Shown here piece after piece: positions 22,736 to 35,500 of a stretch of DNA of 64,000 nt. Source of the stretch: Trachythela sp. YZ-2020 (Eukaryota > Cnidaria > Anthozoa > Malacalcyonacea > Clavulariidae); assembly GCA_016169945.1 (NCBI GenBank), contig JADLSH010000277.1:868001-932000 (forward strand), read 5' to 3'. Position 1 is the stretch's first letter. Each line of letters starts with the position of its first letter. The notes below the pieces were generated by a model. That model worked only from the letters and a program-made list of their open reading frames with translations, made no database searches and had not been told where the DNA came from. Both the position numbers and the translations under genes were made by a program.

Positions 22736-22891
22736 TGCATGCCATTTTGTGAATGTTTAGAAAGTTTTAAACCCGTTGATCCTTAGATAGAACATAAACC
22801 CGACAGACTTTAAACAGGTTAGTAATGGAAGATCTAACTTGAAAGGGACGTGAAGGTGCACAAACCCTTCTTTTCAAAGGGAAAAAAATTT

Positions 22892-23058
22892 AATCCTTAC
22901 TATGGAAATAATGTGGAAATGCTATTTCCATATTATATCCACAATATATCCATAGTATTTCCATAGTATGAAAATGGCAATTAGTATGGAATTAGTGCAG
23001 TTTCCATACTAATTGTCATTTTCATACTTTTTCCAATACTATTGTCATAGTAAGGATT
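22892..23058. repeat. Foldback MITE with AATCCTTACTATG ends
   Basis: AATCCTTACTATGG at 22892 is inverted at 23045-23058 (CATAGTAAGGATT). Inside are further inverted steps such as TTAGTATGGAA/TTCCATACTAA. No coding sequence. Confidence 0.75.
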
Positions 23059-23413
23059 TTGAAAAATATTTCCAGTGTTTATTGTAGATTTACTGTATTA
23101 TCCTATTATTACACATTACGTTTAATCACTAATAAGCCAAAAGTCGCCATTGGATGATCGCTCCATTGTAGAGAAAGTACAATACTGCCACTGTACATGA
23201 TCACTTATAGTTACCGTGAATGTGCTTTTGTTTCCATAAACGTGAACAGAAACATAGATCAATGATATTTTTCGACTTTCCAAATCATGTCTATTTTCTC
23301 TTAACTATGATTGTGCCAGATACAGCCATGCAGGATGATACCCTGACCACAATCTACGATTGCGTACGAATAATTTAACAAAAGTTACACGTGTATAGTC
23401 GCACGGAATGTTT

Positions 23414-23510
23414 CTAGTAGTCCCTAACAACAGTGGCACGCTGGAATTCTTGGATGATGCTATTTGTCTGACTGATTAGTTTATTTGCGCTGAGGTACAC
23501 ACTGTTTGCC
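23414..23510 (-). CDS. pdcd10: PDCD10 exon 9 (stop codon)
   Basis: Begins after CTTTATAG and encodes ANSVYLSANKLISQTNSII and a divergent tail ending in RDY before TAG at 23416-23414. It matches the last helix of PDCD10 (VSANRLIHQTNLIL). About seven residues longer at the C-terminus than vertebrate proteins. Confidence 0.93.
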
Positions 23511-26500
23511 CTATAAAGAGAAATGGCAAAAAAATTATTTCAGAGGCCTAAAGGTTATCTTGTTATAGATTTTAGTGTATCTAGAAGAAATGACGTAACT
23601 ATCGTTGCTATGGCAAAAATGACGTTTCAACATGGCGGCAATATTTTGGCATTTTACCTATAGTTTACTCTAAAAAGCCTGCATGTATGGTTATGTTTTC
23701 ATCTAGTATTTTCATCATATATATATTTTTAGAAATATATAAACATAAACAATATCGCAAACGACGCCATAATTGCGATACATAAATTCATAATTGGGAA
23801 CTTTTCACCATATATATAGTTGACTATTCCCCAGTTGTTAGATAGACTAGTGAAAAATACATGTCCCTTTACCAAATTGCAGCTTGCGGTAGCTTTATAC
23901 TCATGGTCGACGATTTACAATCAATTGAATGTTAGTAATGAATACATACAGTATATACAAACTATAATATATGGAATTTGTAAAGTTCTTACTTGGAATC
24001 TTTGAAATATCGTTTCAATGTGTCGCTGAAACTCCTGGAATACTTCACAAATTCCTTTTTATGAAATTCTAAATTCTATAGAAAAATATAATTAAAAATA
24101 GAACATTGCTTTAATACAAATGCATGCGAATTCAAATGAAGGAAAAATCATTGCAGTACACAACTGAAGGTAAAATTGCAGGCAAAATACAGTTGGTAAT
24201 AATACTGTAAAATAGTGCGGCTTGTATATATATATATATATATAGTATATACACAAACTAGTAGGTATAATATAGAATGGCCATTTCCGAATCATTAAAC
24301 ATATATAAGCTAGGCAACTGATGTACATTATAAGCTTCTTGTCTTCCGAACATCGTACTCAAATTTTGTTACTGCATGTTCCAGGACATTTTCCGTAATA
24401 GAAATTTCCTACCCTACTTACATTCCGCAATTGCCTAAAATACAATCTCGAATTGAGAAATATATGTTTCATGAGAAACATGCATGTTTCGCCGTTCAAC
24501 GGCTCGTCAGTGCAGCTTGTAACGCAGTCTAGATGCGAGTGACTTCGTACTTATACACCATACTCTTGCTCTCACCAAGTGCATGTGGTACAATCTCGGA
24601 CACATGCGCATCCAGCATCCATATATATATATATATATATCGGTACCTGTTTGAAATCAGATGGTTAATAGGGTTTTACCTGAGCCAAAACTGCCCAAGC
24701 TTATAGTCAACATTGCATGGAAATAAAATTGCACAATTAGTAAAAATAAGTCCACATAATTCGTGACACATGCACGCATGTATAGTGTATACTGTATTAA
24801 CTATAACATGTATAAAAGCTTACTCTTTTATGTTCCATCACACGGCAAATCGAAGTATAATTCTTTAGCACGTCGTTTACAGAATCTAACAATAGCTTAA
24901 TTGCGCTTGCAATTTCCCTAAAAGATAAAGGTATTGTCATAATTAATAAACAAATAAAATTGTACTGTGTAATATTATAATATACCTATACCATGTGTAT
25001 AACTGTGAATCTCCTCTCGCTTATCAATAATAAACATGAAATATATGACCATCACGCGCGATAGCTTGGACTAAGTGATAGCCTGAATTTTTGTGCATTG
25101 AGGAAAAAACGAAATCGTTAGTTCTTCAAAACTTTAAATAGCACTCGTCGTTCATGCAGGCTCGTAGAACTTTAATACTTTACAATTTACATCACGTGTT
25201 TACATGCATGTACAAAATTCCATTCGTGTAAATTGAACCTGTATAGCATCACCTATACATGCTGTTTTCTACTATTCTGTACTGTTTTGTCTTTTATATA
25301 ATATATTTAGTATATCTTCTCGTTTCGCCCATTGTTCGCGTATTCGGACACAACGAAATGCAATCTTCTTCATCTTATACAACATATTGCTTTTTTCACA
25401 TATTTTGAGAACGGTTATTACAAGAAAGCTGGCACACGAATCGATCCTATGAGATGTAAATAGTCGTAATTGCTTTATATTTATATACTACATCCTTGTT
25501 TCCATTTGGCCGCGACGGTCCCCACCATGTCAAGGTAGCGGATGTAAGTAACACAGTGTAATATATCTAGTACGTAATATTTGCATACAGCACATAAAAG
25601 ACATTGAGATAGATTGAGACTATTTTACATCGGTGATCATCTCTCTCCTCCGCAGAGCCTCCTTAAGTATTTACAAATAACTTACATGAAGTTTCCTGAA
25701 TAAAAGTGAGCGCGCGGGGAGTGATGGGAAGATTGAAATGAACGCGAGGAGGCTCTGCCAGATAATGCAAAAAAGTATGGTTTTCGAACCAAACTTTTGT
25801 TTGACTGCTTTGACATCTTTTTAAACCTGAAATGGACGGAAATGTGGAAGAAATTGAAATAAATCTTCATAATCTAAGTATCGAAGGTCAGTGGAGTCAT
25901 TTTTATAAATAAATTTTGCAATTTAGAGGATATTTATAATTAGATGAGTGTATTCAGTCAACACATTCTCACTATTTTTCGGTGAAAAATGACAGAAGAA
26001 GATATTAATGTTGGATTCACTCCAGGAGAGTCAAGTACGCCTGAAAAGGAAAGTGGAAAACATCTCTTAACACCCTCGAAGGTTGATATCGAACCGGCCG
26101 CCATATTTATTACATTAACTAGCAGAGGCTACTTTTATTTCGCTCTTCCCATCACTCCCTGCACGCTCACTTTTCCCTCACTAGAAACTTCATGTAAGCC
26201 TCTGCGGAGGAGAGAGGGTGATCATGACTTGGTCACGACCGCTGCGACCAAATGGAAACCAGGCTCAATATGGGTCTGCATATTAGTGTATTCGGCTTGC
26301 GGAGTCACGCGAGGATATTACGTCATGCTATATAACCGGCAATTTGGGGGCATATCGTGGATTTCATCGAAGTGCCGTTTTCGTTTATATCGTGCGAAAT
26401 ACTGCGAGTTATAAGATAATCTATACCTCTCCGGTATCCTTGAACAACGATGAGTATGTTGACTGCGTCTACTAGTTAAACCGATAATGCATATATGGGT

Positions 26501-29500
26501 CATTAGCTATGTGCAAATATTATCCGGCTTTCAATGTCATTGACCGTCATTGTTTGTATAGGAAATAGCACGGTTCGAGAAGTGTTAATGAAAAATTGCA
26601 CGCGTGTTTGGCGAAATATTCGTATTATTACGAATATTTCGCCAAACACAAGTGCAATTTTTCATTAATACTTCGAGAACAAGTGCTATTTCGTATTAAT
26701 ATTATTATTAACAATTTTTACTCAATTTTTACTCAATTGACGTAAAGGTAAAGTTTAATATGTAAATTAACATGATATTTTATCACATATAAAACCACTG
26801 ACACGGTAGTGATTTCCTTTGTCTTTTCCTCATGAATTATTAATGAGTTTTTTAAGCAGTCTTAAGTCGCCAAAGATTGCTAAAGATTCAGTTTATCAGA
26901 CAATGTATGGTATAATCGATAGGCATGACACATGAGAATTAAGCTGACTAAAGATTATGAAAGAGATCTGTATTAAGATCACAAATCTGATACAGTATAG
27001 TACACTTTATTGTCTACTGTAGTAAACATTCTAATTATTTTAATTTATATTGTTTGGACAATTTTATATGCCAGCCAATGAGCGAACAGTTGCTATAGAG
27101 ACAACATCATACGAGATATAGTGTTAGAATTTCATACGAACTACGAACGTTTTATAGTTTTTTTGGGTTGTTATTTTGTTGTTTTATATAGAGAAATACG
27201 AGAATAAGCTAATAAATTGAAAAGTTGATTATATGGCGCCCAACGTGAGGCACTGAGCCCTTTTGTACGTGTTAAACAAGCGAGTAAACGATGGCGGAAA
27301 CCGAAAATATTCAACGATTACGAGCGATTCGAGGCGCACATCGCGGTGTTGCCACAAAATTATTGAAAGAATCCGACGATATTTTAGCATCTACGAGTTC
27401 AACAACGCTGTAGGGTTGAGTTGAAAACGAAGTTGAATACATTGAAGCAACAAATCGAATGTAAACTGGCGAAACTTAACGAAGTTGACGAGAAAATATT
27501 GGGTTTATGCGACGTGAAAAACATTGGGGCGGAAGTAGTTGAATCAGAGGAAGTCATTGCGAAAGTTACATCGTGTATTGTACGATTAGAATCTGCGGTA
27601 AATAAGTCTGAAATGCAAGTGTTTAATACAGCGTCTTCTGTTGAAACGCCAAACATTGTATCGCAGCAATCACAGTCCTTTCAAGCGACACAAATCAGGG
27701 CGAAATTACCCAAAATAACGCTGCAAAAGTTTAAAGGAAATGTTACCAATTGGAAGCCTTTTTTGGAATCGTTCAAAGCAGCTGTTCACGACAACAATAC
27801 TATTTCGAAAGTCGAGAAATTGAACTATTTGCACTGACAACTTGAAGGCGCAGCTGCTGCTCGATCAGTTCAAGGATTGACTTTGTCCGAAGCAAATTAT
27901 GACGCCGCTAGTTTGCCATTCTTGAGGAAAGATTCGGCCGACCACAACAGATTATCGCTGCTCATATGGAGATCCAACCTTGCTCAAACGAACGATCATC
28001 ATCTATTCGGTTTGTTGGTGATAAAATTCGAGTTCATGTACGCGGTTTAGAGGCACTGGGCGTTTCCCAAGAGCATATGGTACTTTACTGATACCAATAT
28101 TGATGTCAAAGCTCCCAAATGGTTTACGGTTGGAAGTTGCACGAAAGTCTACGAATGAAATTTGGAAATTCGACGAACTTTTGGAAACAATTCGAAAGGA
28201 AATCGAAGCGAGCGACCAAGTTAAATTAAACGACTCAAGATCACCCCCCGCATTCGAACGGAACAAAAATCAACCCTCTACAGCTCAAGCGTTGTTTTCG
28301 AAACAAAATCAAGGAGATTCGGCGAGAATTCGATGTGTTTATTGCAACGAACAGCATTATTCAGCTTATTGTGAAAGGGTAACTGGTATGCAAAATCGGA
28401 AGGATATTTTGCGACGAGACAAGCGTTGTTTCATTTGCTTACGGATTGGGCATGTGTCACAAGAGTGCCAAAATGCAAGGGGATGTCGAAAATGTGGTCA
28501 ACGACATCATCAATCAATTTGTTCCCGGATCTCCCGAAAGAAAAACAGGAGCCTCAAAATCAAACAAAGCCTGACAATTCAAGTGGAAACACGACAGCTA
28601 CAAGTGCAACGAGTGCATCTAGTAAGGGGAAAGCCGTCCTACTTCAAACTGCTCGATGTGTTGCCACAAATGCTGACAGTACGAGATCAGCAACCGTTCG
28701 TGTTTTGTTCGACACCGCGGCAGTCAAAGAACATACATTACGAACAGTTTAAAATCGCGTCTGGGTTTAAAACCGATAGAGAGGAAAAATCTTTGTTTAA
28801 ACACGTTTGGCGACGAGCGCGTTCGAAAGGAAACCTGTGATATAGGTAAATTGAAAGATTTACCTTATCACAATCCGCACACCCGATAACCTATATCTAC
28901 AGAACTTACGGTTACAGCTCAGCAACTGGCCTCTGTAGCTCAGTTGGTTAGAGCGCTGCACCGGAATCGCAGGGCCGTGGGTTCAATTCCTGCCAGAGGA
29001 CCTAGTGTTGCATTTTTCGCAACCGTTCCTGGTTAGGTCTTAAAATTGTGTATATATCTACTCACTTGGATTATCCACCAAACCCAGTAACCTGTGATAT
29101 AGTTAAATTAAGCCTAAGAAAGGGGCACGGTGAAAAGGTTGATGTATCTGCCTTAAGTTTCCCAGTCATATGTTCATCATTGCCTCTTAAATTCGATGTT
29201 AAAGCATATCCACATATCGAAGGGCTTGCCCTAGCCGACGAGTTCGATGGTCAAGAGCGTGATTCTATTGATGTCCTGATAGGATCGGATTATTATTGGA
29301 ACTTTATTACAGGAGAGACAATTCGAGGGGTTTTTGGTCCTACAGCCGTAAGCTGGCCTGGCTTCTGTCTGGCCCTATCAATGGTGCAGGAACAAATTCG
29401 GTTGACATGTTTACTACGAATCTGATTATATCTGGGGAAACTTTGCCAATGGTGATGATGAGTTAAAGTCTACGCTCAAACAATTCTGGGAGACTGAATC

Positions 29501-32500
29501 AATCGGAGTTAGAGAACCTGAAGATTCTTCCATTGTCGCCACCCAGGAAAAAAGAGCAAATGGATGTCAAAACGGATTACAATTATTGTTAAAAATCGGC
29601 TGAAATCCCTGCAGTACAAATTAAGAAAGGAATCAGAACTTCTTGAAGAATATAACAACACCATCAAAGATCAATTAGAGAAGGGAGTGATTCAAGAAGT
29701 TCCTCCAGAAGACCTCGGAAATCTAGAAAACCAAGCGAGTGGTGAAGAGAAGCCAATACATTACATGCCTCATCATGCCGTCGTCCGCAAGGATAAAGAT
29801 ACTACGAAACTGCGCGTTATTTATGATGGGTCCGCAAAGTCTGACGTCGAAGGACGTTCCCTAAACGAGTTCTTAGAAACGGGTCCCAATTTTATACCAC
29901 ATCTCTTCGATGTTCTCGTAAGGTTCAGGTGGAATCCAGTTGCGATGTAGGCCGATATCGAAAAAGCTTTTCTCATGGTGGGGATCGACCCAAGTGACCG
30001 AGAGATGCTTCGTTTCCTCTGGCTAGAAGAGCCTGAAATGCTGAATTCAAAGATCAAACATTTGAGATTTTGTCGTCTGGTATTTGGACTTCGCCCATCA
30101 CCAGCGATTCTCAGTGCAACTATTTACCATCACTTGAATTCATACAAAGATCAATACCCTGAACTTATCGAATTGATAGAGAAATCACTGTATGTGGACG
30201 ATCTCCTCTCTGGAAGTAGTAGCAATAGCCAAGCCCTTAAGAAAAGGGAACTCCAATTCGTCCTCCCTTCTTGAATCCATCAACCAGTGCCAAAGCCATC
30301 AAAAGTCATCGACCCCATGCGAAAAGAAAGTTATCGTGGAAGATGAATCGTACACGAAATCTACGATTGGTCCCAATAATTCGAACGACGAGAAATCGGT
30401 AAAGGTATCAGGAGTCAATTGGAACACTTATTCTGACGAACTGTTCTTCAATTTTGATGAAAAAGATTACTTATGCCAAGTCTCTGCCAATTACAAAGCG
30501 AGCATTGCTAAAACTGACGGCCAAGATCTTCGATCCTTTGGGTTTCCTTAGTCCATTCACAATTCGATTGAAAGCGATGTTCCAGATACTCTGCTGTGAC
30601 AAGGTCGACTGGGATGAAGATCGAGTTACACGGAAGTACACGAGAAAGGTTCAATTCCTTTGTGTCTGATTTGCAGCATCTATCCATTGTTAGGATACCT
30701 AGATGTTATTTTGATGTGAGTTCAAAGCCAAGGAGCGTCCAACTTCATGGGTTCAGCCAGGGCCTTTTTTAACTAATGTACTGGAGGGGCAAAAGCCCCC
30801 ATGTTGGTCCCCCCAGTATGCTATTTTGGCCCCTTCAGTGAACGTCCCTTTTGTCCAAAATATAAGCAAAAAAGGGGAAAAAACTGAGTTTAGAGGAAAG
30901 TTATGGTATTCTCACAACAAAACCTGGCTCCGTTTAGATGGGATATATCAAAAATTGTCTCTAAAAATGCAGGAAATCAAGCCACAGAGACTCAAGAATA
31001 CAAATATTTTCTGGGGAGGACCCCCAGACCCCCCTTCAGCTTCCCACACCTGTAATACACCACCTACTTGTTACGTCCCCTTTCGATGATGGCCCCCCCA
31101 CTAACGATTTCTTAAAAAAGGCCCTGGGTTCAGCGACGCGTCTCAACAAGCATTTGCTGCAATAGTTTATCCGAGGTCAACCTACGAGGATGGTCGTGTA
31201 GCAGTCAATTTTATAGCATCGAAAATCAAGGTTTCGCCCATAAAGAAACGAAGTATTGCACGGCTGGAACTTCTTGGAGCCCTTATCCTGGCACGATTAG
31301 TAGCAACCATCATCTCTGCCGCCAGATATACAAACGTTTTATTGGGCAGCCTCTATCACTACATTGTATTGGATGAAGAACGTTAAGAGTTGGAAGCAGT
31401 ATGTCGAACATCGAGTCCGAGAGATACGCCAATTGTCAGACAAGGAACAGTGGAGATTTCGTCCGGGTTTGCAAAATCCTGCGGACTTACCCTCCCGTGG
31501 TTTGGACGGAAAAGAACTTGCAACAAACACGGTATGGTGGCATGGTCCCGAATTTCTCTGTCAATCCGAAGAATCGTGGCCTGTGCATCCAACAAGTAAA
31601 ACCGCTCCAGTGAAAGCCATGGAAGAAATTGTAAAGAATCCTCAAACCGTCACTCACTCGTTTGCAAACACTGATAACCACCGAGTATCAGCACCTTGTC
31701 TAGACAAGATCATTGACTGTAATTATTACAGCACGTTGACACGATTATTACGGGTTACAGCCTACGAATTACGATTTGTTAATTCCCTAAAGAAGACACG
31801 ACGAGAGCAACTATCGAGTGAATCACCAGTCGAAGCACTTACAGCAATCGAGATTAGTCATGCCGAGTCCATGTGGATACGAACTGTTCGAACGTCATCG
31901 TTCGAAAGCGAGTTAGATTTTATCGAGCACAATTGTGATTGTTGTCCACCAACTTATGTGACCCAGTTCGGTCTAGTTTTAGTTGATCGACACATATTGC
32001 GGTGTAAAGGGAGAATCAACAACGCCACAATTCCTGAATCGTCTAAGAACCCAGTCGTGCTTCCTTCAAAACATCATTTGTCCGATCTGGTTATTCAAGA
32101 TGTCCACAAGAAAATCATGCATTCAGGTATTCGCCAGACATTGGTTTGAAATGGATTCCAATTCATAATCTTATAAAACTCCGCAAGATCTTACTTGTCG
32201 TTGAAAGTTTACGTGGCGAAGGACCCACTGAACTTCGTAATCTTTTTAAATTTGCTCGTGATTCACACCATGTAAACACTCGAGTCGCTAGTACGGATTT
32301 AAGAATTCCAAAAGTTGGCACGGAGTTTGCAAAGACAAAACTGTCCTACAGTGGAGTTTTTTTCCTCAATTCCTTGCCAACTGAGCTTAAACTTATTTAA
32401 TAACTATTCTTCTAAGTCCTTCAAAAGGAAATTGAAACAATTCTTCCTTGACCTCAACAATCATGTTGACAAACTTGAACAATTATCCTGTACTGCATGT

Positions 32501-35500
32501 ACAAATGTATCAAGATGCCAATGTTATAGTCCAAGTTAGTTCTTGATTCTTTTACAGATGAAACAGCCTGTTGCAGACCAGTTTTGAGGTAAGCGAAAAT
32601 CTATAATTTGCTCTAACTATATGTTGTCGAGCACTCTTTGCGTTTCGTAAACCTAAACCTACACGTATATCCATGTATATATATCCTTGCTTTACCGTAT
32701 CTATGACGTTATATTTCCCTTTAAACTTTGTAAATACATATTTATATAATACTTTCTCCCCCCCCCTCTTTTTAATGATTATGCACTTGATTAATATATT
32801 TAGTTCTGCGTGAGGGCCATTAGGAAGCATACCGTTTAGGTAATAATGTTGTTCAACCCTCTGTAAATATTGATTTAATAATAATAATAACTCTGCGAGA
32901 ACGATTTTGGGTACTGCGCGGTCGAGAAGCAGTTAAGCGAAATTTGAAGAAGTGCGTCATTTGTCAAAAGCATGAAGGAACCGCATTCCAACCTCCAGCT
33001 GTGCCCGATTTGCCAACCGAAAGAGTATCAATGGAACCGCCCTTCACCTATACCGGCTTAGATTTCGCGGGACCTTTGAATGTTCGCAGCGAGAAAGAGA
33101 AAGTATCACCGCAAGGCGAAGAAAGTAACAAAAGTATTCGTTTGTCTATTTACATGTGCCTCAACCCGTGCAGTGCACTTGGAACTTACGCAGGGATTAA
33201 GTGTTCAATCATTTCTGATGGCATTTCGCCGTTTTATCAGTCATAGAGGACTGTCGTCTATGCTTATATCGGACAACGCTAAAACATTCCGATCTGCGTC
33301 GAAAGAAATACAAGCATTATCGCGTTCACAGGATGTGTTGAGTCATTTGGCCAACAACCGCATTACTTGGAAATTCATCGTGGAAAAGGCCCCATGGTGG
33401 GGAGGTTTCTGGGAGAGACTAATAAAGATATTAAAACGATGCCTAAAAAAGATTGTTGGTCGATCAACGCTAACCTTAGAAGAACTAAATACCGTTCTTA
33501 TCGAAATTGAAGCTGTAATAAACGCTCGGCCTATAACGTACGTCTACGACGACGACGAATCTCTATCTTATCCACTGACACCGTCTCAATTGATTAACGG
33601 TCGACAAATTACCCCGTTGCCAAATAGTGAACATTTCGAGATTATGAGTACCAACAACAATCTGACGAAACGAGCGAAACATCAAAGAAAGGTCCTTCAG
33701 CAATTCACGGGTCAATGGCAAAGGGAATATCTTCTTAGTCTACGAGACTGCAAGTCTAAAGCGACGTCAAACGCAGCAAACCTATCCGTGGGACATAACA
33801 TAACATAACATACACTTGCTCAACAAATGAGCTAATATCTTCGAGCATGCAATACTATATGAATAAATATCTATCTATCTATCTATACAATTTAATTTAA
33901 GAAAATTCCAGCATACTAATTGCTGTTTTAAATTTATTAATATCCATTATCATCCTGAAATCATTATCTAGTGAGTTCCAACTCTTTGCCGCTAAATATT
34001 TAATAGACTCCAATCCATACTTGGTCGTCCTAGGTTTAGTTAAAGTCAATATATTTTGGCCTCTAAGCATATACTGGAGATTCTAGCATTAAATAACTTT
34101 TTTAAATAATTGGGATACCTTGGATACAAAAGGCTATTGAACACCACAGACAGCATACTATGCATTCTGGCATTATACAATGTACTAGTGTTGGTTTGAG
34201 ATATCAACTCATAGAGAGATATCAACTCAGGGAGAGATAGTTTTTGGTGAAATCGGAGTCTACGAAACGAGTTTTCTGGAAACTAGCCAGAGTCGAGGAA
34301 TTGTTGGTCAGCAAGGACGGTCAGATACGAGCCGCAAGAGTCAAGGTTGCAAACGGCGAACGAAAGCCAACCTGTTTAAGGAGAGTAATCCAACACTTAA
34401 TTCCATTAGAAGTTAGACCGGCCGACGAAGGGACTGCAGATACCGAAGAAGATCCAGTGACAGCAGAAACGTTGCGCGGAGAAGAACTTAGAAGATTATC
34501 GGACGTGTATTGACTGTCTAATTTGATCATATATGTTGATCAACCCCGAGCAGTGTAGTAAACATTCTAATTATTTTAATTTATATTGTTTGGGCAATTT
34601 TATATGCCAGCCAATGAGCGAACAGTTGCCATAGAGACAACATCATACGAGATACAGTGTTAGAATTTCATACGAACTACGAACGTTTTATAGTTTTTTT
34701 TGGGTTGTTATTTTGTTGTTTTATATAGAGAAATACGACAATAAGCTAATAAATTACAAAGTTTATTATATCTATACTAACTTTATTGTCTGTAAAAATT
34801 TTGTTCTGTCGTGAATCTCATTTGGAATTTTACATAAAATTCTCTTGAGTGCTAAAAGGTATTAAAAATATATCAGTGCAAATGCAGGTAACCATAAAAC
34901 ACAATTACAGGGTTCCTTATAAAAATCAAATCTAAATGTCTTGATATACTGCACTACTGGAATTTTGGTTATTAAGTTTAAGGATTAGGCGTGGCCTAGT
35001 TATTAACAGGCCTTTGAAGAACCTATAAACATTCTGCAGCTATACTTAAGAATAATGTTTAAACTACATCTAAATCGTTGAATTTCTTAATAAAATATTA
35101 ACAAACTGACAGAATGATAAATTTAAAACTTGCAGATTTAACGAAAAGTCTGTTCTGGTTTACCAATAACGAAGAAATAGTAATTGACACTTACTTTGGG
35201 CATTTTTGCTCAACGTCTGAAAGCCTGGCTCAGGGCGATCGATATATAAACCTAAAAACAATGTCAATGGAGATGAACGTTTATTAGACGAATGTTTAAT
35301 GTTTTGGTATACACATGCAATTAACGTATATGACTTAAGCCGTTCAAACGAGAATGAGACTTGTTCAATGAGAGTCAATGCATGGGAGTTGCAACTCTCG
35401 TTCACGTTTGAGCGCCAACTCTCATCAATTTTGAGGTGGTTCAAATTTTGATGAGAGTTGATGAGAGTTTTCCCTCGTTTGATCGCTACACGGTGGTGTT

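Larger units (their letters stand above)
27018..34770 (+). mobile_element. BEL/Pao LTR retrotransposon with four nested insertions
   Basis: Bounded by LTRs 27018-27233 and 34554-34770, with near-identical flanks TCTAC (27013-27017) and TCTAT (34771-34775) as an old 5-bp target duplication. Order inside: primer site, gag, protease, RT, RNase H, integrase, as in BEL/Pao. Insertions: SINE 28853-29088, hAT MITE 30758-31126, LINE 3' end about 32150-32890, minus-strand LINE about 33800-34228. The element lies antisense in PDCD10 intron 6. The LTRs differ at roughly 7 bases and one indel over 216 bp, so it is an old copy. Confidence 0.92.

Noticed and set aside
28929..29003. tRNA gene
   Set aside because: Cloverleaf-like A and B boxes are present, but the anticodon stem has a mismatch, base 33 is C instead of T, and the sequence is the head of a SINE with a target duplication inside a retrotransposon.
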